The position numbers and the translations under genes were made by a program. The notes under the pieces were generated by a model. It was given only the letters and a program-made list of their open reading frames with translations. It was not told the origin of the DNA and made no database searches. 64,000 nt of DNA from Caballeronia concitans. Lineage in GTDB: Bacteria > Pseudomonadota > Gammaproteobacteria > Burkholderiales > Burkholderiaceae. The DNA lies in contig NZ_FCNV02000005.1 in assembly GCF_001544615.1 (NCBI RefSeq), positions 1 to 64,000 of the forward strand, in the 5' to 3' direction. Each line of letters starts with the position of its first letter. Position 1 is the first letter of the stretch. Below, piece after piece: positions 41,105 through 50,139 of this stretch.

Positions 41105-41914
41105 ATGATCAGTCTCCCGACGCTCGCGAGCCTTGCGCTCGTGACGCTCATCGTCGCGGCCATGCCGGTCGTGCTGTATCGGCGCATGCGTGGCCGCTTC
41201 GCCCTTGTGCCGCGCGAGGCGATTCTCGGCATCGCGGTGTTCGCGCTCTTCGCGATGGTCATCGAGCGCGCGCTGCACGGCTTCATGCTCGGCAATCCGG
41301 TGACGTCGGCGTGGCTTGCGAATCCCGTCGCGTTCGTCGTGTATGGCGCGCTGGCTGCGGGCGTGTGCGAGGAAGTGGGGCGCTTCATCGGCATGAAATG
41401 GCTCATCGAACGCGAGCCAGCGGCGCTGGAAAGAAAGGGGCCGGCGCTCGGATACGGCATCGGGCACGGCGGGGCGGAAGCGTGGATCGTCGGCGTGCTC
41501 GTTCAGGCGCAATGGATTGTCTATGCGGTGCTCGCGAACAACGGCACGCTCGATTCGCACTTCGAAAGCGCACCGCTCGATGCCATCGCGCGCATTCACA
41601 TGATCCTGCTGAGCCTGTCGCCGGTGTCGGCGGGCATCTTTCTCATCGAGCGCGTGAGCGCGTTCGTGTTCCAGCTCGGTTTCTCCGCGCTGATGTGGCA
41701 AATGCTGCGCGAGCGTTCGCGTCACGCGCTCGGCGTGCTGATCGCGGCGCATGCGCTCGTCGGCTTGCCGGCCGCGCTGTTTCAGGCGCGCCTCATTCCG
41801 CTCATCGCCGCCGATGCGGTCTATCTCGTGCTGGGCGTGATCGTGGCGGCGGCGCTGGTGCGGTACTATCGCCGCGCCGCGGACGCTCTGCCGATCGACG
41901 CACGCCAACCCTGA
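41105..41914 (+). CDS. YhfC-family membrane protein (glutamic-type intramembrane protease-like)
   Basis: This 269-residue protein has about seven hydrophobic segments and the motifs CEEVGRFIGMKWL (about residue 86-98) and YGIGHGGAEAWIVG (about 118-131). Together these EExxR and H-containing motifs are the signature of YhfC proteins in the CPBP/PrsW-like clan of putative intramembrane proteases. Activity is inferred only. It begins 10 bp after ptxS and ends 13 bp before the next gene, so it could be read through from the kgu cluster although no sugar role is evident. Confidence 0.75.
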   Translation: MISLPTLASLALVTLIVAAMPVVLYRRMRGRFALVPREAILGIAVFALFAMVIERALHGFMLGNPVTSAWLANPVAFVVYGALAAGVCEEVGRFIGMKWLIEREPAALERKGPALGYGIGHGGAEAWIVGVLVQAQWIVYAVLANNGTLDSHFESAPLDAIARIHMILLSLSPVSAGIFLIERVSAFVFQLGFSALMWQMLRERSRHALGVLIAAHALVGLPAALFQARLIPLIAADAVYLVLGVIVAAALVRYYRRAADALPIDARQP

Positions 41915-41927
41915 ACGACCGACATTC

Positions 41928-42293
41928 ATGGACGATTACCAATACGACTGTCCGAGCGCGGACATCGACATGCTCGCGCACGTCATCAGCGATCTCTTTC
42001 CGGACCAGACGCAGTTCGCCGAACGTATCGACGACGCGGGCCGCACGTCGCTGACCATTCACTACGTCGCGATGCGTTTCGGTTCGACGGCGCGCCGCAT
42101 CACCATCGACGTTCGCTTCGATCCGGCCGCGCTTGCGCGTTATCGCGCGATGCCGCCGCGCATGCACGCGCGCAGCTATGCGGTGCTGCGCGCCTATGTG
42201 GAAGCGACGCTCGGCTCGCTCGAAGAGATGCACGCGAACGGCGAGACCGTGCCGCGCGAAATGGAGATCGAGATGGGCGAGGACTTCGCGTGA
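41928..42293 (+). CDS. Conserved hypothetical protein
   Basis: This 121-residue acidic protein (start MDDYQYDCPSADIDM) has no signal peptide or membrane segment. It has alternating beta and helical segments and ends in an acidic EMEIEMGEDFA. It looks like a small soluble domain conserved in Burkholderia, but I cannot name the family. The ribosome site is weak. It follows the YhfC gene by 13 bp and is convergent with the PGDYG gene (17 bp between stops). Confidence 0.6.
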   Translation: MDDYQYDCPSADIDMLAHVISDLFPDQTQFAERIDDAGRTSLTIHYVAMRFGSTARRITIDVRFDPAALARYRAMPPRMHARSYAVLRAYVEATLGSLEEMHANGETVPREMEIEMGEDFA

Positions 42294-42310
42294 TGCGTGA
42301 TGCTTGAGGC

Positions 42311-42739
42311 TTACGCGTCGCGATAGACCTTTGCAAAACGCGCCGCCTTGACGACGCCGTAGTCGCCCGGCGCGTACTGCATGACCCAGTCGCCGGTGTC
42401 GCCGGTGAGCACGTCGCCGGACGCGGAACGCGCGATGGAGAACGCTTCGGTCATCTGTTTGGCCAGCACGACGCTCGGCCGGTTGCGATACATGCCCGGC
42501 TCGCCATGCGCGATGCCGCCTTCGGGCAGATACTTCGCGTCGAACCGGTCGCGCGAGACGACCCAGCGCTCGCCTGACGCGCCCGTGACGATGGCGTCGC
42601 CGGGCGCATACCGGTTCGGCCCTTCCAGGCTCATCAGTTCGCCGGCGACGGCCGCGAATTCGACGTTCACCACTTCGCTCTTGACGACGCGGCGCGCGGC
42701 GGGATCGGAAGCGAGATCGGGTTGCGAGAGCTTGAGCAT
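42311..42739 (-). CDS. PGDYG-domain protein
   Basis: This 142-residue protein contains the PGDYG motif (about 128-132, in MQYAPGDYGVVKAARF) that defines a small bacterial family of unknown function. It also has a second PGDAIVTGASGERWVVSRDRF segment near residues 46-67. No signal peptide or membrane segment. The arrangement suggests two similar barrel-like halves. ATG 42739; the neighbour upstream is the Spy-like gene, separated by a terminator. Confidence 0.8.
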   Translation of the reverse strand: MLKLSQPDLASDPAARRVVKSEVVNVEFAAVAGELMSLEGPNRYAPGDAIVTGASGERWVVSRDRFDAKYLPEGGIAHGEPGMYRNRPSVVLAKQMTEAFSIARSASGDVLTGDTGDWVMQYAPGDYGVVKAARFAKVYRDA

Positions 42740-42796
42740 GGGATGGACCGATGTGGAGGAAGGAGCGCGATGCTAGCGGTAATCGCCGCAAAGTGC

Positions 42797-42823
42797 AAAA
42801 AGCCCGCATCGGTCGATGCGGGC
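42797..42823 (-). terminator. Terminator after the Spy-like gene
   Basis: Minus-strand stem GCCCGCATCG and CGATGCGGGC with a 2-base loop, followed by TTTTT, 29 bp after the stop of the Spy/CpxP-like gene. Confidence 0.85.
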
Positions 42824-42851
42824 CTGCGTTGCCTTATATCGATGACAGCGC

Positions 42852-43385
42852 TTACGGCTTGGTCGCCGATGCCGCGTCCGCGCCCGACGCGCGCGGCTGG
42901 CGATGCGCGTGTTCGCGCCGTCCGTGGTTGTGGCCTTCCTGACGGAAGCTCGTGTCGGCGAGCTTCTTCTGCTCCGGCGAGAGGCTCGCGTACAGCGGCT
43001 CGAATGCATCGACGAGGCGCTTCGTGCCGTCCGCGTTCGCTTGCGTGATCTGCTGATACTGCTTCATGTCGTCGAGCGCCGACATTGTGTCGCGTTGCGC
43101 GATGCGCTGCCGATACAGATCGGCCATCGCGCGTGCGTTTTCGCGCATGGCGTCGGCGAACGGCGCCCATTGCGCTTCCTGCGCCGAGGTGATCTTCAGG
43201 CCCGAGTGCAGTTGAGCGATGCGCTCTTCCACGCGCGCTTCGCGCTTCGAAGCGCCCGGCGTGGACGCAGCCGATACCGCCGGCGCAGCGTTTTGCGCGC
43301 CGGATGCAGCGGTGGGCGCGGAGGTTTGCGCGAAGGCCGCGCTGACGGCGCATGACGCCACGATTGCGACGAGTGTTTTCTTCAT
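42852..43385 (-). CDS. Spy/CpxP-family periplasmic protein
   Basis: This 177-residue protein starts with a signal peptide (MKKTLVAIVASCAVSAAFAQ, cut after AFA). An Ala/Ser-rich spacer follows, then a mostly helical core with two LTxxQ-type motifs: ITSAQEAQW near residue 66 and LSPEQKKLAD near 134. These motifs define the Spy/CpxP chaperone family that protects periplasmic proteins or senses envelope or metal stress. The tail is His-rich (GHNHGRREHAHRQ), which could bind metal ions. ATG 43385. Probably monocistronic. Confidence 0.82.
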   Translation of the reverse strand: MKKTLVAIVASCAVSAAFAQTSAPTAASGAQNAAPAVSAASTPGASKREARVEERIAQLHSGLKITSAQEAQWAPFADAMRENARAMADLYRQRIAQRDTMSALDDMKQYQQITQANADGTKRLVDAFEPLYASLSPEQKKLADTSFRQEGHNHGRREHAHRQPRASGADAASATKP

Positions 43386-43582
43386 TCGGGGAATCCTTCG
43401 ATCGATTCAAAAAGAGGCGAGCCGCGTCTCGCTGACAGTGCGCTGACAGCTGAAACCAGCAAAGACGGGCGTTGATGCCGTCGCCCGATATTAGTATCAC
43501 GATTGAGCGGCGAATCGCCTGCGTTGCCACAACTGCTTACATTCGATACGTCTCTGGAAAATTCGCGATCCGCGTGCGGATG

Positions 43583-43622
43583 GCATTTTGCGTGCCGCAT
43601 GTTGCATGCCGCATGCAAAAGC
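43583..43622. repeat. GCATG-heptad intergenic hairpin, copy D
   Basis: GCATTTTGCGTGC (43583-43595) pairs with GCATGCAAAAGC (43611-43622). The centre GCATGTTGCATGCC continues the 7-base rhythm. It lies 41 bp upstream of the Lrp-type regulator start. Confidence 0.85.
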
Positions 43623-43662
43623 GATAATCGACACAAACGACAACGCATCCACAAAGGACGAC

Positions 43663-44118
43663 ATGAGACCGCCGCGCCTCGACCAACTCGACGATATCGA
43701 CCGCAACCTGGTCGCACTGCTGCAAACGAATGCGCGCGAGAGCGTCGCCAATCTCGCGCGGCAGCTTGGCGTCGCGCGCACGACGGTGATCGCGCGCATC
43801 GCGCGTCTCGAGAAGAACAACGTGATCGCGGGCTACGGCGTGCGGCTCGGACAGGACGTGCTCGACGCCAGCATTCAGGCGTACGTGGGCATCAAGATCG
43901 CGCCGAAATACGGCCGCGACGTGCAGAAGCGCTTCGCGCGCATGCCGGAGATCCAGTTGCTTTGCGCGGTCAGCGGAGAGTTCGATTACGTCGCCTGGCT
44001 GCGCGCCGATTCGCCCGATCGCCTCAACGATCTGCTTGATGAAATCGGCGCGCTCGAAGGGGTCGAGCGCACGACGACGTCGATCATCCTGGCGCGCAAG
44101 ATCGATCGCGCGGGTTGA
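43663..44118 (+). CDS. Lrp/AsnC-family transcriptional regulator
   Basis: This 151-residue regulator has a winged helix-turn-helix (about 10-55, SVANLARQLGVARTTVIARIARLE) and a RAM ligand domain (about 75-145). The family binds amino acids. It precedes a saccharopine-dehydrogenase-like gene by 140 bp, so lysine-related metabolism is a fair guess for its target. I start at ATG 43663 (AAAGGA site); the longer frame from 43588 runs through the hairpin repeat. Confidence 0.88.
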   Translation: MRPPRLDQLDDIDRNLVALLQTNARESVANLARQLGVARTTVIARIARLEKNNVIAGYGVRLGQDVLDASIQAYVGIKIAPKYGRDVQKRFARMPEIQLLCAVSGEFDYVAWLRADSPDRLNDLLDEIGALEGVERTTTSIILARKIDRAG

Positions 44119-44258
44119 GGTTTCGACGTATCGCAGCGCAGCGTCGTCGAAACGACGAAATGCGTCGTCGATGCGCATCACTTTGTGCCTGTATTCAAAA
44201 TTCACGCGCTCCTAGACTGATGTGTGACGTCCATGCACACCCAGACAGGAGACAAGAA

Positions 44259-45377
44259 ATGAAAGTGGCACTCATCGGCGCGGGCCTGATCGGCCAAGGC
44301 ATCGCGCGCTTGCTGCGCGAAACGGGGGACTTCGATGTCGTCGCATTCGACCGCGACGAACACGCGCTCGCGCAACTCGACGCGCTCGGCATCGCGACAC
44401 GCCGCGTCGATTCCGCCGATACGCCCGCGTTGCGCCAGGCGCTCACCGGCTTCGATGCGCTCGTCAACGCGCTGCCGTATTACCTTGCGATCAGCGTGGC
44501 ATCGGCGGCGAAAGCGGCGGGCGTGCATTACTTCGATCTCACCGAGGACGTGCGCGCGACGCACGCGATCCGCGCCATCGCTGACGACGCGCACACGGCA
44601 TTCATGCCGCAATGCGGCCTCGCGCCGGGCTTCATCGGCATCGTCGCGCACGATCTGGCGCGGCGTCTTCACAACGTGCGCGACGTGAAGATGCGCGTCG
44701 GCGCGCTGCCGGAGTTTCCGACCAACGCGTTGAAATACAACCTGACGTGGAGCATCGACGGGCTCATCAACGAGTATTGCCAGCCGTGCGAAGCCGTGCG
44801 CGAAGGCCGCACGCAATGGCTGCAGCCGCTCGAAGGCGTCGAGCATTTTTCGCTGGATGGCATCGAGTACGAAGCGTTCAACACGTCGGGCGGGCTGGGC
44901 ACGCTATGCGAAACGCTCGCGGGCAACGTCGAGACGCTCGATTACAAGTCGGTGCGCTATCCGGGGCATCGCGATTTGATGAAGTTCCTGCTGGACGACC
45001 TGCGCATGTCCACCGATCGCGACGGCCTCAAGGCCATGCTCAAGCGCGCGATTCCTTCGACGACGCAGGATGTCGTGCTGATCTTCGTCACGGTGACGGG
45101 CATGCGCGGCGGTCCCGGCGGGCAACTCGTGCAGGACGTGTTCACGCGCAAGATCTTCGCGAAGGAAGTGTGCGGCGTGCCGATGAGCGCGATCCAGATC
45201 ACGACGGCCGGCGCGGTGTGCGCCGAACTCGATCTCTTCCGCGAAGGCGTGCTGCCGCAAAGCGGCTTCGTGCGCCAGGAGCAGGTTCCGCTCGATGCGT
45301 TCCTCAACAACCGATTCGGCAAATTGTACGAAGGCGCGAACGCGCTCGCGACCGCGCGGCAACTCGCGGCGGCCTGA
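44259..45377 (+). CDS. Saccharopine dehydrogenase-like oxidoreductase
   Basis: This 372-residue NAD(P)-dependent enzyme has an N-terminal Rossmann motif GAGLIGQGIARLL (about 7-19) and a C-terminal domain with CGLAPGFIGIVAHDLARRL and FNTSGGLGTLCETL. It resembles lysine 6-dehydrogenase/saccharopine dehydrogenase-type enzymes, which make or break a C-N bond at the epsilon carbon of lysine. ATG 44259 has AGGAGAC upstream; earlier in-frame ATGs are not supported. It is convergent with the P-loop kinase gene. The precise substrate is open. Confidence 0.8.
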   Translation: MKVALIGAGLIGQGIARLLRETGDFDVVAFDRDEHALAQLDALGIATRRVDSADTPALRQALTGFDALVNALPYYLAISVASAAKAAGVHYFDLTEDVRATHAIRAIADDAHTAFMPQCGLAPGFIGIVAHDLARRLHNVRDVKMRVGALPEFPTNALKYNLTWSIDGLINEYCQPCEAVREGRTQWLQPLEGVEHFSLDGIEYEAFNTSGGLGTLCETLAGNVETLDYKSVRYPGHRDLMKFLLDDLRMSTDRDGLKAMLKRAIPSTTQDVVLIFVTVTGMRGGPGGQLVQDVFTRKIFAKEVCGVPMSAIQITTAGAVCAELDLFREGVLPQSGFVRQEQVPLDAFLNNRFGKLYEGANALATARQLAAA

Positions 45378-45385
45378 GCTTTTCT

Positions 45386-45970
45386 CTAATCTTCGGCGAT
45401 GAGGCGCGCAAGCAGACGCGCCTCGTCATCGTCGGACGCGGATGCGTTGTCGAACATCAGCAGGTCTGCGGCGAGCGCATCGTCGGGAAAGAAAAGGCGC
45501 TGCCGATAATCCTCCCAGTGCGCGAGCTTGTACGCATCGTTCGGATCGCCGCGCGCGACGATGCGTTCGTGTGCCACATCCTCGCTCACGTGCACCCAGA
45601 CGACGCGGATCGCGACGTCATCGCCGACGCCGAGCCATGCGCGATCGAACAGCCGCCGCTCGCGCACCTCGCGCGACAGCGGCGCGATCACCACCGCGCT
45701 CACGCTGAGCGCGAGATTTTCAGCGGCCGTATCGATCAGGCCGCGGTATTCCGGATCGCGCAAATGCTCGATGAAAAGCGGACTGTCGCGGTCGTGCGGA
45801 TCGCCCGTCAGCGCGCCGATCGCCGCCGCGCTGTAGGCGCCGTAGAGCGTGTCCTTGTCGAGCAGGCAGAAGGGCTCGCCCGTCGCGCGCATGAGCGGCG
45901 AGAAGAGGCGCCTGGCGAGCGTCGTCTTGCCCGTGCCCGCGTGCCCGCAAAAGAAGATCAGGTGCTTCAT
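45386..45970 (-). CDS. P-loop AAA-type kinase (Zeta/chloramphenicol-phosphotransferase-like)
   Basis: This 194-residue protein has a Walker A GHAGTGKTT at 9-17 in the first strand and LLDKDTLYGAYS as the second nucleotide-side segment. VVIAPLSREVRERR and WVHVSEDVAHERIVARGD follow, a lid and arginine pattern typical of small-molecule P-loop kinases. Its substrate is unknown. The gene is 32 bp downstream of the antiporter stop on the same strand; a triplicated 11-base repeat fills the gap. Confidence 0.75.
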   Translation of the reverse strand: MKHLIFFCGHAGTGKTTLARRLFSPLMRATGEPFCLLDKDTLYGAYSAAAIGALTGDPHDRDSPLFIEHLRDPEYRGLIDTAAENLALSVSAVVIAPLSREVRERRLFDRAWLGVGDDVAIRVVWVHVSEDVAHERIVARGDPNDAYKLAHWEDYRQRLFFPDDALAADLLMFDNASASDDDEARLLARLIAED

Positions 45971-45978
45971 GGAACGGC

Positions 45979-46011
45979 TCTCAGTCGTTGCTCAGTCGTT
46001 GCTCAGTCGTT
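45979..46011. repeat. Three tandem copies of GCTCAGTCGTT at the antiporter stop
   Basis: Three 11-base units (the first with one changed base) cover the last three codons of the antiporter and the gap to the kinase gene. On the minus strand each unit reads AACGACTGAGC, so every copy carries Asn-Asp-stop. Copy-number change would not alter the protein. Confidence 0.9.
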
Positions 46012-47316
46012 GTTCTGAATGCGCTGATAGCGATTCATCAGTGGCGTCGATGTCACGCCATGCACGATCACCGATGCCGCGATCGCCGCGATCACGAACG
46101 GCACGAGCGGCGCGGCGACGTTCTTCGGCGCGTGCTCGATCGCATAGAGCAGATAGTAGAACGAGCCGACGCCGCGTATGCCGAACCAGCCCATCAGCAG
46201 GCGCTGCGGACGCGATGCGCCCGCGCCGATCAGCGACGCCTCCACTGCCAGCGGCCGCACCACGAGAAAGAGCGCGCCGATCAGAAGCGTCGCCTGCCAC
46301 GTGAACAGTTCGCGCCACATCGCGCCGAGCACCGCGCCGACCATCAGCATGATCGCCACTTCGGCGATGCGTTCCAGTTCGATCGTGAAGCCGTGCACGC
46401 GCTCGGCCATGAACGCGTGCGCGCGCCGGGGATCGGCGGCGGTGGCGCTGACGTCGTCGGCATCGACGGTGCCGACCGCTTCGCGCGCGGACTTGTCGCC
46501 GCTTGCCTTCTGTTCGACGCGACGCGTCGCAAGCCCCGCCGCGAACACCGCGAGGAACGCATACGCGTGCAGCAGTTCCGCGACGCCATACGACAGCGCG
46601 ATCAGCCCCAGCGCATAGAAGCCTTCGGAGCCGAGCGCCTCGCCATGATGCGTGCGCAGATACGCGACGAGACGCACCGTCAGCTCGCCGAGCAGCCAGC
46701 CGCTTGCCAGCGCGGCGAACGTGCCCCACGCGGCTTGCAGAAGAAAGCCCCAGTGGAGCGCATCGTCGGGCGATGCTTCGTAGCGGCATACCGCGAGGCC
46801 GAGCAGCGCGAAGGGCATCGCGATGCCGTCGTTCACGCCGCCTTCCGCCGTCAACGAGAAACGCAGCAGATCGGTGTCGCCGGGCTGTTCGACCTGCACG
46901 TCGTGGGCGAGAACGGGATCGGTGGGAGCGAGCATCGCCGAAAGCAGCAGCGACGATCCCCAGCTCATGCCGAGCACATACACGCAGAAGAACGTGAGCG
47001 GCACGATGGTCAGCACCATCGCGACGAAGCCCAAGCGCACCGGCAAAAGCCAGCGGAGATCGGTCGGCGGCACGCGCAGCCGCAAGCCGACCGCGAACAG
47101 CGACACGAGCATGCCCACTTCGGTGACGAGGCGCAGGACGGTGGCGTCGCCGTCGAGCCGGATGCGCAGCAGATTCGCCGCGCCCGGCCCGAGCGCGAAG
47201 CCGATCGCGAGATAACACATCGCGGTGCTGATCGGCAGGCGCTTGAACGCCGAACCGGCGAGTCCCATGAAGATGAGCACGCCGCCGACGACGAGAAACC
47301 AGATCGTCTCGGTCAT
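46003..47316 (-). CDS. Na+/H+ antiporter (CPA1 family)
   Basis: This 437-residue protein has about 11-12 transmembrane helices. The ion-binding helix region SAMLAPTDPVLAHDV carries the TDP motif, and the following EGGVNDGIAMPFA carries the ND pair typical of electroneutral CPA1 exchangers. A hydrophilic loop lies at about residues 265-300. ATG 47316 (MTETIWF) begins directly before helix 1; longer frames start in non-membrane sequence. It is divergent from the FAD oxidoreductase with a 165 bp gap. Ion choice (Na+, K+ or Li+) cannot be fixed. Confidence 0.85.
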   Translation of the reverse strand: MTETIWFLVVGGVLIFMGLAGSAFKRLPISTAMCYLAIGFALGPGAANLLRIRLDGDATVLRLVTEVGMLVSLFAVGLRLRVPPTDLRWLLPVRLGFVAMVLTIVPLTFFCVYVLGMSWGSSLLLSAMLAPTDPVLAHDVQVEQPGDTDLLRFSLTAEGGVNDGIAMPFALLGLAVCRYEASPDDALHWGFLLQAAWGTFAALASGWLLGELTVRLVAYLRTHHGEALGSEGFYALGLIALSYGVAELLHAYAFLAVFAAGLATRRVEQKASGDKSAREAVGTVDADDVSATAADPRRAHAFMAERVHGFTIELERIAEVAIMLMVGAVLGAMWRELFTWQATLLIGALFLVVRPLAVEASLIGAGASRPQRLLMGWFGIRGVGSFYYLLYAIEHAPKNVAAPLVPFVIAAIAASVIVHGVTSTPLMNRYQRIQNND

Positions 47317-47481
47317 GGAACGCCCTGAAAACAGCGGAAGGATGGGTAAGCCATCCAATGGGTGCGAGCACGCGCCGTGCCCGTCGGCGGCGTTGAGCGT
47401 AAGATGGCCGGGCGTTGGATCCAATAACACGTGCATTGTCCGATGTTTGGCCAGGCACGCACCGGCCACGGAGGCTTACGC

Positions 47482-48873
47482 ATGTCACAGCATTTCGATG
47501 CAGTCGTCATCGGCACCGGGCAGGGCGGTTCGCCGCTTGCCGTGCGGCTCGCCGAAAGCGGCAAGCGCACGGCGGTGATCGAGCGGCATCTTTTCGGCGG
47601 CACGTGCGTGAATGTCGGCTGCACGCCGACCAAGACGTACGTGGCGAGCGCGCGCGCGGCGCATGTCGCGCGGACGGCGGCCAAGTATGGCGTCGATATC
47701 GGCGGCGACATCACGATAGACATGGCGCGCGTGAAGGCGCGCAAGGACGAAGTGATCGGCGCATCGCGCGACGGCATCGAACAATGGCTGCGCGGCACGC
47801 CGAACGTCACCGTGTTCAAGGGGCATGGCCGCTTCACGGGACCGCGCGCGCTCGCCATCCGGAGCGACGACGGCGCGACGCAGGACATTCACGCCGACAT
47901 GATCTTCATCAACACGGGCACGCGCGCGACGGTGCCGCATATCGACGGGCTGGGCGGGCTCGACGGCGTTCCGTATCTGACCAACTCCAGCATTCTCGAA
48001 TTGACCGACGTGCCCGCGCATCTCGTGATCGTCGGGGCGAGCTATATCGCGCTCGAATTCGGGCAGATGTTCAGGCGCTTCGGCAGCCGCGTCACGCTGC
48101 TCGTGCGCGGCGATCGCATCCTGACGCGCGAGGACGAAGACGTCGCCCGCGCGATGCAGGACGTGCTCGCGCGCGAGGGCGTCGAGTTTCGTTTCGGCGC
48201 CGAAGCAAAGCGCGTGCAGAAAACGAGCGGCGGGCTGCGCATCGAGCTGGGCGATGAAGCCATCGATGCGTCGCATCTGCTCTTCGCGACCGGGCGCACG
48301 CCGAACACCGACAATCTCGGCCTGGAACACGCGGGCATCGCGGTGAACCGGCATGGCTTGATCGACGTGGACGGCGAGCTGCGCACGAAAGCGGAAGGCG
48401 TCTGGGCGATCGGCGATGTGAACGGGCGCGGCGCGTTCACGCACACGTCGTGGAACGACTACGAGATCGTCGCGGCCAATCTGCTCGATGGCGAATCGCG
48501 CAGCGTCGACACGCGCATCATGACGTACGCGGTGTTCGTCGATCCGCCGTTCGCGCGCGTCGGCATGAGCGAAGCGGAAGTGAGAAAGGATGGCCGCGCG
48601 GCGCTCATCGCCACGATGCCGATGACGCGCGTCGGCCGTGCGCGCGAACGCGGCGAAACGGACGGCTTCATGAAGGCGCTCGTCGACGCCGACACGAAGC
48701 GCATTCTCGGCGCGGCGATCTACGGCATCGAAGGCGACGAGGTGATCCACACCTTCGTCGACATCATGAACGCCGATGCGCCGTACACCACGCTGCAACG
48801 CGCGATGCACGTGCATCCCACCGTGAGCGAACTGGTGCCGACGTTGCTGGACGGATTGAAGCCGCTCGTCTGA
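47482..48873 (+). CDS. FAD-dependent pyridine nucleotide-disulfide oxidoreductase
   Basis: This 463-residue flavoprotein resembles mercuric reductase/dihydrolipoamide dehydrogenase. FAD binding is at GTGQGG (11-16), the redox-active pair is C42 and C47 in GGTCVNVGCTPTK, the NAD(P) site is VIVGASYIALEFGQMF, and the dimerisation end has HVHPTVSELVPTLL. No C-terminal cysteine pair and no heavy-metal domain are present, so mercuric reduction is unlikely. The substrate is unknown. The ACGGAGG ribosome site supports ATG 47482. Confidence 0.85.
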   Translation: MSQHFDAVVIGTGQGGSPLAVRLAESGKRTAVIERHLFGGTCVNVGCTPTKTYVASARAAHVARTAAKYGVDIGGDITIDMARVKARKDEVIGASRDGIEQWLRGTPNVTVFKGHGRFTGPRALAIRSDDGATQDIHADMIFINTGTRATVPHIDGLGGLDGVPYLTNSSILELTDVPAHLVIVGASYIALEFGQMFRRFGSRVTLLVRGDRILTREDEDVARAMQDVLAREGVEFRFGAEAKRVQKTSGGLRIELGDEAIDASHLLFATGRTPNTDNLGLEHAGIAVNRHGLIDVDGELRTKAEGVWAIGDVNGRGAFTHTSWNDYEIVAANLLDGESRSVDTRIMTYAVFVDPPFARVGMSEAEVRKDGRAALIATMPMTRVGRARERGETDGFMKALVDADTKRILGAAIYGIEGDEVIHTFVDIMNADAPYTTLQRAMHVHPTVSELVPTLLDGLKPLV

Positions 48874-48900
48874 AGGCGCTGAAGCCGCTGGAGACGCGCT

Positions 48901-50139
48901 TCACGCCTCGACCGGCGGCTTCTCCACCTTCGGCGCGACATGCTCCGTGCGCGTTTCCGGCATCGCCAGCCAGACGAGAGCGACCGCGAGCGCGCCCGCG
49001 CCGGCGAGACCGAAGAAGCTCATCGCCGTGCCGAAGCGATCGGCCGCGAAGCCCGCCGCCGCCGTCGAGAGCGTCGCGCCGACGCCCGCCGCCAGCCCGA
49101 AGAAGCCGATCGTGAGGTTGTAGTGGCCGCGCCCACCGGCGACATCGGCGGCGATGAGCGGCAGCATCACGCCGAACACGGCCGCGCTGATGCCGTCGAG
49201 CATCTGCACCGGCACGAGCAGATACGGGCTACTCACGCCCGCGAACAGCAGCGCGCGGATCGGCAGCGCGCAGAAGCCGAGAATGAGGATAGGACGCCGG
49301 CCCCATTTCTGCGCCTGCCGTCCGACCCACGGCGACAGCGCCGCCACGATGAACTGCGGCACGATGATGCACGCCGCGATCACCAGTTGAACGTTGTCGC
49401 CCATGTGCGCGGTGACTTCGCCGGCGGCGAGATTCAGCATCGCCGCGTTCGAGAGATGGAACAGCACCACGCACGCCGCGAAAATCAACAAGCGCCGATC
49501 CTTCAGCAACTCGCGCAGCGACTCGCGCTCCTCGCCTTCGGGCGTGAGCTTCGGCTTGCCGGGAGGCGCGCGCGGCACGGCGGGCGGCGCATCGTAGTGA
49601 ATCATGCGCAGCGCGACGATCGCGGGCAACGCGAGCGCCGCCGTCAGAAAGAACACCGAGCGCAGCGACAGATATTCGCCGAACGCGCCCATCAGTGCGG
49701 CGGTCAGTGCGCTGCCGATCGACGCCCAGCGCGCGTTGCGGCCGAGCCGGTCGCCGAGATCGGCGCGCGAGACGAGCGCGACGGAGATCGCGGCCATCGC
49801 CGGGACGAGCATGCAGCTCGCAAAGCCGTGCAGCACCTCGGCCGCGAACACGGGGATGAACGTCGGGCTCGCGGCGAGCAATAGCGCGCTCACGATGATC
49901 GCGATGATCGCCGAGAGCGCCGCGAACTTCTTGTTGCGCATGGCGTCGACGAGCGCGCCCGCGGGAAGCTGGCTTGCCATCGCGCTGATCGTGCCGACGG
50001 ACAGCATCAGGCCGATCTCGCCCTGCGTCCACTTGTGGGCCGCGAGATACGAAGCGATGAACGGGCCGAAGCCGGTCTGCACGTTGGCGACGAAGAAGTT
50101 CAGCCAGTCGAGCGCGCGCAGACTTCGTGCAATTACCAT
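48901..50139 (-). CDS. MFS transporter of unknown substrate
   Basis: This 412-residue protein has 12 predicted helices, an ALVDAMRNKK loop after helix 2 and WVGRQAQKWGRRPI in the second half (MFS motif A-like), with a long central loop rich in Pro/Glu. It belongs to the group with TQGEIGLMLSVGTISAMASQLPAGALVD near the N terminus. The start ATG (50139) sits inside the first half of a 20-base duplication and lacks a normal ribosome site; the duplicated ATG at 50159 opens an 8-codon frame that overlaps it. It is convergent with the FAD enzyme. Confidence 0.82.
   Translation of the reverse strand: MVIARSLRALDWLNFFVANVQTGFGPFIASYLAAHKWTQGEIGLMLSVGTISAMASQLPAGALVDAMRNKKFAALSAIIAIIVSALLLAASPTFIPVFAAEVLHGFASCMLVPAMAAISVALVSRADLGDRLGRNARWASIGSALTAALMGAFGEYLSLRSVFFLTAALALPAIVALRMIHYDAPPAVPRAPPGKPKLTPEGEERESLRELLKDRRLLIFAACVVLFHLSNAAMLNLAAGEVTAHMGDNVQLVIAACIIVPQFIVAALSPWVGRQAQKWGRRPILILGFCALPIRALLFAGVSSPYLLVPVQMLDGISAAVFGVMLPLIAADVAGGRGHYNLTIGFFGLAAGVGATLSTAAAGFAADRFGTAMSFFGLAGAGALAVALVWLAMPETRTEHVAPKVEKPPVEA

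Noticed and set aside
45979-46011. CRISPR-like repeat
   Set aside because: Units are directly adjacent without spacers and too short. No cas genes are present anywhere in the window.
47482-48873. Mercuric reductase
   Set aside because: The CVNVGC disulfide is present, but the N-terminal metal domain, the C-terminal cysteine pair and any mer genes are missing.
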